In this document: one piece after another, positions 58,577 through 64,000 of the stretch
How the letters are laid out: every line of letters starts with the position of its first letter
Numbering within the stretch: position 1 is the stretch's first letter
Assembly (NCBI RefSeq): GCF_900447215.1
Contig: NZ_UFYA01000001.1
Location: forward strand, 310,001-374,000
Source: Dermatophilus congolensis
GTDB lineage: Bacteria; Actinomycetota; Actinomycetes; Actinomycetales; Dermatophilaceae
Reading direction: 5' to 3'
DNA: 64,000 nucleotides
Program-made: the position numbers and the translations under genes
Notes under the pieces: model-generated
Database searches by the model: none
The model's input: only the letters and a program-made list of their open reading frames with translations
What the model was told of the DNA's origin: nothing

Positions 58577-60296
58577 CGGCGTCACGCTCCAGGAGTTCGA
58601 ACCAGAAGAAGTCGCGTGATCCGATGGTTACTGAGTAGCTGCATTGGCCGTCGTCGTTGGCGGTGATTCTGGGGAATCCGCTGCCACCGAAGAGGTCTTT
58701 GACTTTGGCGTCCGTGAAACGTTCGGGCAGTGTGATGGTTCCGGCTTGGGGGCGAGAGGAAAGGTTGTGCACGCATAGGACGTGTTGTGATTCTTCTCGG
58801 CCTTTGCTGGGGTCTGCTTCCAGGGTGCGGGTGAAGGCTAGGACGGCTTCGTTGTCGCATTCGCGTAGGTCGAAGCTGCCCAGTCCGAAGACGGGGTAGC
58901 GTCCGCGTACTTGAAGCATGGCGCGCATCCAGTGCAACAGTGAACTGCTGGAAGCCATTTGGGCTTCCACGTTGACGTTGTTGTGGTGGTACACCAGGGA
59001 TTGGATGACTGGCAGGTAGAGCTTGCCTGGGTCTGCGGTGGAGAAGCCTGCGTTGCGGTCTGGTGTCCACTGCATGGGGGTGCGTACTGCGTCGCGGTCG
59101 TTGAGCCAGATGTTGTCGCCCATGCCGATTTCGTCGCCGTAGTAGAGGCAGGGGCTGCCTGGTAGGGACAAGACGAGGGCGTTGATGAGCTCGATTTCGG
59201 CACGGGAGTTGTCTAGCAGTGGTGCTAGGCGTCGGCGGATACCGACGTTGGCGCGCATGCGGGAGTCGGGGGCATACCAGCCGTACATGGCGGTGCGTTC
59301 TTCGGGGGTGACCATTTCGAGGGTGAGCTCGTCGTGGTTACGCAGGAACGTTCCCCATTGCCCGTTTGCGGGAATGGGTGGGGTGTCGTTGAGGACGTCG
59401 ATGATGGGTGTTGCCTTTTGCTCGCGCAGTGCGTAGTACAGGCGTGGCATCACCGGGAAGTGGAAACACATCTGGCATTCGGGTGCTTCGGGGGTGCCGA
59501 AGTAGTCCACGACTTCGTGGGGCATTTGGTTTGCCTCAGCCAGGAGGATGCGTCCGGGGTATTCCTCGTCGACCATGGCGCGGAGTTTGGCGAGGAATTC
59601 GTGTGTTTTGGGGTGGTTTTCTCCGTTGTGCCCTTCTTCTTCGAACAGGTAGGGCACGGCGTCGAGGCGGAAGCCGTCGATGCCTAGGTCCATCCAGAAT
59701 CGGACGACGTCGAACATGGCTTCTTGGACGGCCGGGTTTTCGAAGTTGAGGTCTGGTTGGTGGGAGAAGAACCGGTGCCAGTAGTACTGGCGTCGTTCAG
59801 AGTCGAATGTCCAGTTGGATGTTTCGGTGTCGACGAAGATGATGCGTGCGTCGGCGTATTTGGTGTCGTCGTCGCTCCAGACGTAGAAGTCGCCGTAGGG
59901 GCCGTCGGGGTCTGAGCGGGACTCTTGGAACCAGGGATGTTGGTCGCTGGTGTGGTTCATCACGAAGTCGGTGATGATGCGGATGCCGCGGGCGTGGGCT
60001 TGGGTGACGAGTTCGGTGAATTCGGGCAGGGTGCCGAATTCGGGTAGGACTGCGGTGTAGTCGGCGATGTCGTAGCCGCCGTCGCGTAGCGGAGAGGCGT
60101 AGAACGGGGGAAGCCATAGGCAGTTGACGCCGAGCCATTGCAGGTAGTCGAGTTTGTTGATCAGGCCGGTGAAGTCGCCTGATCCGGAGCCTTTGCTGTC
60201 GGCGAAGGCACGGACGAGGACTTCGTAGAAGACGGCAGTTTTGTACCAGTCAGGGTCGTGTTGCAACCCGGGTTGGGAAAGGTTGAGGCCTTGCAT
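58569..60296 (-). CDS. treS: Maltose alpha-D-glucosyltransferase / trehalose synthase
   Basis: 575 residues, GH13. Isomerises trehalose and maltose. [20 protein letters not shown] is the N-terminal hallmark; GH13 regions are [32 protein letters not shown] (nucleophile Asp), [10 protein letters not shown] and [12 protein letters not shown]. TreS-Mak fusions are known, but here the kinase is joined to GlgB instead. The gene starts three bases after the glgE stop and overlaps the next gene by eight bases, so all three are translationally coupled. Confidence 0.95.
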   Translation of the reverse strand: MQGLNLSQPGLQHDPDWYKTAVFYEVLVRAFADSKGSGSGDFTGLINKLDYLQWLGVNCLWLPPFYASPLRDGGYDIADYTAVLPEFGTLPEFTELVTQAHARGIRIITDFVMNHTSDQHPWFQESRSDPDGPYGDFYVWSDDDTKYADARIIFVDTETSNWTFDSERRQYYWHRFFSHQPDLNFENPAVQEAMFDVVRFWMDLGIDGFRLDAVPYLFEEEGHNGENHPKTHEFLAKLRAMVDEEYPGRILLAEANQMPHEVVDYFGTPEAPECQMCFHFPVMPRLYYALREQKATPIIDVLNDTPPIPANGQWGTFLRNHDELTLEMVTPEERTAMYGWYAPDSRMRANVGIRRRLAPLLDNSRAEIELINALVLSLPGSPCLYYGDEIGMGDNIWLNDRDAVRTPMQWTPDRNAGFSTADPGKLYLPVIQSLVYHHNNVNVEAQMASSSSLLHWMRAMLQVRGRYPVFGLGSFDLRECDNEAVLAFTRTLEADPSKGREESQHVLCVHNLSSRPQAGTITLPERFTDAKVKDLFGGSGFPRITANDDGQCSYSVTIGSRDFFWFELLERDADG

Positions 60297-60299
60297 GGG

Positions 60300-62555
60300 T
60301 CAGAACCTCCGGACCGAGATGACGTGGACGGGCTCCCAATCCACGCCTAGGCGTACGTAGTTTTCGTTGCCCCATTCCCATTCGCTTTCGGTGATGAGGT
60401 CTTTGGCGATGAAGCGTTCGTCCTTTTTCAGGCCGAGTGCTTCCATGTCGAGATGGATCATGGTGCCGCGCATAGAGTGCGGGTCGGTGTTGGCCACGAC
60501 GATGATGGTGTCTTCGTGGGGGCCTTCGACGCGTCGTTTGGAGAAGCAGAGCACTTCGGGGTCGTCGGTGGTGTGGGGAGTGTAGTTGCGTAGCCAGTCA
60601 AGGGCGTTGTGTTCGCGGCGGATTCGGTTGAGTTTGCCGAGGTAGTCGGCCATCCAGAGTTGTCCGGCTCGTTCTCCGCCGGGGGCGTAGCTGGCCCAAT
60701 CGCGGTTTTTGAATTCGTATTTTTCGTTGTCGATTTGTTCTTCAGCGCCGGGGCGGGGGACTGACTCCATGAGTTCGTATCCGGCGTAGATGCCGTAAGT
60801 GGGAGACAAGGTGGCGGCCAAGGTGGCGCGTAGTTTCCATGCAGTGGGGCCGCCGAACTGCATGTAGGGGGTGAGGATGTCGTGGGTGGTGGGCCAGAAG
60901 CTGGGGCGCATGTAGGCGGCGGAGCCGGTGGTGTCGTCGGTGAGTTCGGCCATGTATTCGGCGATCTCTTCGGCGGTGTTGCGCCAGGCGTAGTAGGTGT
61001 AGCTCTGTTGGAAGCCGACTTTGGCCAAGGTGGCCATCATGGGGGGTTTGGTGAATGCTTCGGCAAGCCAGATGACGTCGGGATGGTCTTTAGCAACGTC
61101 GTTGATGAGCCATTGCCAGAATTCGACGGGTTTGGTGTGGGGGTTGTCGACGCGGAAAATTTTGACTCCGTGGTCGATCCATACCTGGATGACGCGTCGG
61201 ATTTCGGCGTAGATGCCGGCTGGGTCGTTATCGAAGTTCAGTGGGTAGATGTCTTGGTATTTCTTGGGTGGGTTCTCGGCGTAGGCGATGCTGCCGTCGG
61301 CGCGGGTGGTGAACCATTCGGGGTGTTTGCTGACCCAGGGGTGGTCTGGGGAGCATTGCAGGGCGATGTCTAGGGCGACTTCTAGGCCTAGGCGGCTGGC
61401 TTCGGCGACGAAGTAGTCGAAGTCTTTGAAGGTGCCTAGGGATGGTTCGATGGCGTCGTGACCGCCGGCTGCTGAACCGATGGCGTAGGGGCTGCCTGGA
61501 TCTTCAGGGCCTGCGTTGAGGGTGTTGTTGGGGCCTTTGCGGTTGGTGGTGCCGATGGGGTGGATGGGGGTGAGGTAGATGACGTCGAAGCCCATCCCGG
61601 CGATGGCGGGCAGGCGTTTAGCTGCGGTGCGCAGTGTTCCGGTGACCCATTTGCCGCTGGTTTTGTCGAAGTAGCAGCCTTCGGAGCGGGGGAAGAATTC
61701 GTACCAAGCTCCGGTCAGGGCGCGTTTGCGTTCGACGAGCCAGTTGATGGTGGGGGAGGCGGTGACCCAGTGGCGCAGTGGGCGCGCGGTGAGTTCGTCT
61801 TCGACGCGGGGGTCGGTGCCTCCGGCTAGGCGGGTGGCGGGGGCTAGGGATTGGTTGCGTAGGGTGCAGATGCCTGCTTTGACGGCTTCGATGCCTGGGC
61901 GGGGGCGTCCGGGCACGGTGAGTGCGCGTTCCAGGACGCGGGCGCCTTCTTCGAGCATGAGGTCTACGTCGATGCCGGCTTCGAGTTTGATGACGGCGTC
62001 GTGTTGCCAGGTGGCGTAGGGGTCGGACCAGCCTTCGACGCGGTAGTACCAGGAGCCAGGGCAGTCGGCGCTGACGGTTGCTTCCCAGAGCATGAGGCCT
62101 GGGTTGGTGCATGTCATGGGGATGGTGTGTTCGGTGCCTTCGGGGTCGGTGAGGACAACGTTGGCGTTAACGGCGTCGTGGCCTTCACGGAACACGTTTG
62201 CGCTAATAGCGAACTGTTCGTCGACGACAGATTTGATGGGGTAGGCGCCGTTTTCTACAACGGGGCTCAGCCCAGTGATCGGGATACGCCCGAGCGGTCG
62301 TTGGGTGGGAATGTTGCTGTGGGTTACAAGTTGGGGCGTCATGGGGCCTTTCGGCGTGGACAGCGCAGACGAGGAGGTAGAAGAAGTAGAAGAGGTAGAG
62401 GCGGACGTCGCCTTCTTTGCAGCGGAAGCGGACGTCGGCTTGGTAGAGGTCGGCCTAACAGCGGAAGTTTTTGTGGTCTTCGGCTTTGAGTAGCTGCTCA
62501 CGTACTCGAAGCTACCGTTCCGGCCAGACCATTGTCTGCCTGTGATCGCTGTCAT
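60300..62555 (-). CDS. glgE: Alpha-1,4-glucan:maltose-1-phosphate maltosyltransferase
   Basis: 751 residues from ATG 62555. Extends alpha-1,4-glucan with maltose from maltose-1-phosphate. Landmarks: RIPITGLSPVVENGAYPIKSV, VIYLTPIHPIGTTNRKGPNN, VDNPHTKPVEFWQWL with the nucleophile Asp, VIWLAEAFTKPPM with the acid Glu, and GIYAGYELME. The first 71 residues are a Ser/Thr/Ala/Lys-rich low-complexity tail absent from the family core; it is coded by near-repeats (plus-strand GAGGTAGAAGAAGTAGAAGA near 62370-62400). ATG 62342, behind AAAGGCCCC, would give a normal 680-residue GlgE, so the upstream part may be a leader or a disordered tail. Confidence 0.93.
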   Translation of the reverse strand: MTAITGRQWSGRNGSFEYVSSYSKPKTTKTSAVRPTSTKPTSASAAKKATSASTSSTSSTSSSALSTPKGPMTPQLVTHSNIPTQRPLGRIPITGLSPVVENGAYPIKSVVDEQFAISANVFREGHDAVNANVVLTDPEGTEHTIPMTCTNPGLMLWEATVSADCPGSWYYRVEGWSDPYATWQHDAVIKLEAGIDVDLMLEEGARVLERALTVPGRPRPGIEAVKAGICTLRNQSLAPATRLAGGTDPRVEDELTARPLRHWVTASPTINWLVERKRALTGAWYEFFPRSEGCYFDKTSGKWVTGTLRTAAKRLPAIAGMGFDVIYLTPIHPIGTTNRKGPNNTLNAGPEDPGSPYAIGSAAGGHDAIEPSLGTFKDFDYFVAEASRLGLEVALDIALQCSPDHPWVSKHPEWFTTRADGSIAYAENPPKKYQDIYPLNFDNDPAGIYAEIRRVIQVWIDHGVKIFRVDNPHTKPVEFWQWLINDVAKDHPDVIWLAEAFTKPPMMATLAKVGFQQSYTYYAWRNTAEEIAEYMAELTDDTTGSAAYMRPSFWPTTHDILTPYMQFGGPTAWKLRATLAATLSPTYGIYAGYELMESVPRPGAEEQIDNEKYEFKNRDWASYAPGGERAGQLWMADYLGKLNRIRREHNALDWLRNYTPHTTDDPEVLCFSKRRVEGPHEDTIIVVANTDPHSMRGTMIHLDMEALGLKKDERFIAKDLITESEWEWGNENYVRLGVDWEPVHVISVRRF

Positions 62556-62588
62556 TGCAACCAGATCGGTTGGGTAATGGCATCAAAA

Positions 62589-62628
62589 AGCGCCCTCGCC
62601 TACTGGTGAGTTGGAAGGCGAGGGCGCT
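62589..62628 (-). terminator. Rho-independent terminator after glgX
   Basis: AGCGCCCTCGCC (62589-62600) and GGCGAGGGCGCT (62617-62628) form a perfect 12-bp stem. On the minus strand it is followed by TTTTTG. It lies 9 bases past the glgX stop codon and separates glgX from glgE-treS-mak::glgB. Confidence 0.85.
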
Positions 62629-62637
62629 AGAAGCGGG

Positions 62638-64000
62638 TTAGTTCGTGATGAGCTCGTAGACCCGCATCGACGCAGCCGGCATGGTGACGTACTCACCCGG
62701 ATCATGCGCCGTGTGTTCGGCACCAGCAGGAGTCTCCCAGGCGCTGTCCCAGACGAGCTCGTAACGAGACAGTTGGTGCGGTTCTTCTTCGGAACCAACA
62801 TGGTTGTGCGGGGGATGGGGCAAAACGATCTCGCCAGCTGTGTTCGCGCCGTGAAGCACAAGAAGAAAACTGGTGGCTTCCAGTCCTTCGCCGATGAGCA
62901 TCATCTGCAAGACTCGTTGATCGGGGTCACCCCACGCTTGCGGGGTCAAAGATCGCCCGAGGCGACCGTACCAACGCACATCAACGCGCCGATCGGCAGG
63001 GTTAGGGCGCTCGGTGAAGAAACGCGACTGCCGGAACACGCGATGGTCGGCGCGCAGCTGAGAGAGGAAAGCAAGGGTGTCGATGAGGTTTTCTTCGGTT
63101 TCGCCGTGATCCCAGTCCAACCAGCTGGTGGGGTTGTCCTGGCAGTAAGCATTGTTGTTTCCCCCCTGTGTGCGGCCGAACTCATCGCCAGCACAGATCA
63201 TGGGCGTACCGGTAGAGAGCAGGGTGGTGGCCAGTAAGTTGCGCACCGAGCGGCGTCGCTGGCGCAAGATGTCGGTGTCATGGGTGAGGCCTTCGGCGCC
63301 GTGGTTCCAGGAGCGGTTGTCTCCGTGGCCATCTCGGTTTTGTTCACCGTTGGCTTCGTTGTGTTTGCGTTCATAGGCGGTGGTGTCAGCCAGGGTGTAG
63401 CCGTCGTGACTGGCGACATAGTTGATGGAAGCTAGCGGACCTCGATCTTGGTTACCGAAAAGGTCTTCACTGCCGGCCAGGCGGGTGGCGATGTCACTGA
63501 TCCCGTGCCCAGTGGCTCCACCAGCGGCGACGTCCTGGAGCCAGAAGGTGCGGGCCACGTCGCGGAAACGATCGTTCCATTCACAAAAAGGCGGCGGGAA
63601 CTGCCCGGTGCGCCACCCATTGATGCCCACGTCCCATGGTTCTGCGATCAACTTCACGCGTGACAGGACCGGGTCGGCGCGCAATGCCATCAAGAAGGGG
63701 TGGCCTGGGTCGAAGCCGTCGTCACGGCCGCGCGCCAACGCCACTGCCAGATCGAAACGGAATCCATCTACGTGGTAGTGGTGCACCCAGTGCCGTAGTG
63801 AATCCAGTGTCATCCGCAGAGCTGAGATATCCCGCAGATCAAGGGTGTTTCCGCATCCAGTGACGTCGATGTCTTGCCCCCACCCGTCTAGGCGGTAGTA
63901 GGAGGCGTTATCCACGCCGCGCCAGGACAAAGTGCCACCTTCTTTGGACTGTTCGGCAGTGTGGTTATAAACCACATCCAGAAGCACTTCGATGTTGCGC
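62638..64000 (-). CDS. glgX: Glycogen debranching enzyme GlgX (5' end outside window)
   Basis: Isoamylase-type GH13 enzyme removing alpha-1,6 branches. The frame is open to the last base of the window, so the N-terminus (CBM48 and first barrel strands) is missing; 453 residues are seen. VLLDVVYNHTAEQSKEGGTLSWRG, the catalytic Asp in YHVDGFRFDLAVALARG, KLIAEPWDVG with the acid Glu, and NYVASHDGYTLADT are GlgX landmarks; GDEFGRTQGGNNNAYCQDN is typical of the subgroup. A terminator follows directly. It opens the alpha-glucan region and balances GlgB. Confidence 0.94.
   Translation of the reverse strand, partial: RNIEVLLDVVYNHTAEQSKEGGTLSWRGVDNASYYRLDGWGQDIDVTGCGNTLDLRDISALRMTLDSLRHWVHHYHVDGFRFDLAVALARGRDDGFDPGHPFLMALRADPVLSRVKLIAEPWDVGINGWRTGQFPPPFCEWNDRFRDVARTFWLQDVAAGGATGHGISDIATRLAGSEDLFGNQDRGPLASINYVASHDGYTLADTTAYERKHNEANGEQNRDGHGDNRSWNHGAEGLTHDTDILRQRRRSVRNLLATTLLSTGTPMICAGDEFGRTQGGNNNAYCQDNPTSWLDWDHGETEENLIDTLAFLSQLRADHRVFRQSRFFTERPNPADRRVDVRWYGRLGRSLTPQAWGDPDQRVLQMMLIGEGLEATSFLLVLHGANTAGEIVLPHPPHNHVGSEEEPHQLSRYELVWDSAWETPAGAEHTAHDPGEYVTMPAASMRVYELITN

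Overview
The window is chromosomal DNA from a high-GC Gram-positive bacterium (Actinomycetota, probably Micrococcales). The evidence is the gene order lysA-hom-thrB-rho-rpmE-prfA-prmC-tsaC-wecA-atp, the presence of nucS/EndoMS, the ArgS-like protein NrtL and the GlgE alpha-glucan pathway, and frequent GTG/TTG starts behind GGAGG-type ribosome binding sites. The moderate GC content and many secreted proteins would fit a Dermatophilus/Austwickia-like organism, but that is a guess from memory. No replicon marker, integrase, transposase, rRNA or CRISPR array was seen.

Layout. 1-1.4 kb: the end of a secreted beta-rich protein and tRNA-Arg(CCG). 1.4-8.8 kb: nrtL, lysA, hom, thrB, rho. 9-15 kb: an orphan HAMP-GAF membrane protein, then rpmE, prfA, prmC, tsaC, wecA-like. 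15.3-23.0 kb: the F1Fo ATP synthase operon (atpI-like, atpZ-like, atpB-E-F-H-A-G-D), which ends after atpD at two back-to-back perfect hairpins. 23.0-41.4 kb: an accessory block of about 18.4 kb. It carries three related secreted or lipid-anchored proteins (two with malectin-like domains), two hexapeptide acetyltransferases, four glycosyltransferases, a sugar-transferase/TagA fusion, a Wzy/WaaL-type membrane protein, a Wzz-like protein and a MacB-type ABC transporter whose permease gene is damaged. 41.4-42.2 kb: atpC and the DUF2550 gene, i.e. the usual right-hand end of the ATP operon. 42.2-53 kb: pduO-type adenosyltransferase, gamma-glutamyltransferase, nucS, a large Tat lipoprotein, a small Cys/His protein, methylmalonyl-CoA epimerase, a CnoX-like protein, a GT2-like protein, DUF805 and pgm. 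53-64 kb: a secreted lipase, then mak::glgB, treS, glgE and glgX (truncated by the window end), all on the minus strand.

How the genes work together. lysA, hom and thrB serve aspartate-family amino acid synthesis. rpmE, prfA, prmC and tsaC serve translation (ribosomal protein, release factor, its methylase, tRNA t6A). The island looks like a cell-surface polysaccharide locus with co-located secreted, possibly sugar-binding proteins. The treS/mak::glgB/glgE/glgX set converts trehalose via maltose and maltose-1-phosphate to branched alpha-glucan and trims it; pgm nearby connects glucose-1-phosphate to glycolysis.

Most notable points: the ATP synthase operon is split by the island, leaving atpC about 18.4 kb from atpD; a three-member secreted family shares an unrecognised C-terminal domain; an 81-bp perfect palindrome lies inside an ABC permease gene that also has an in-frame stop; and maltokinase is fused to branching enzyme.
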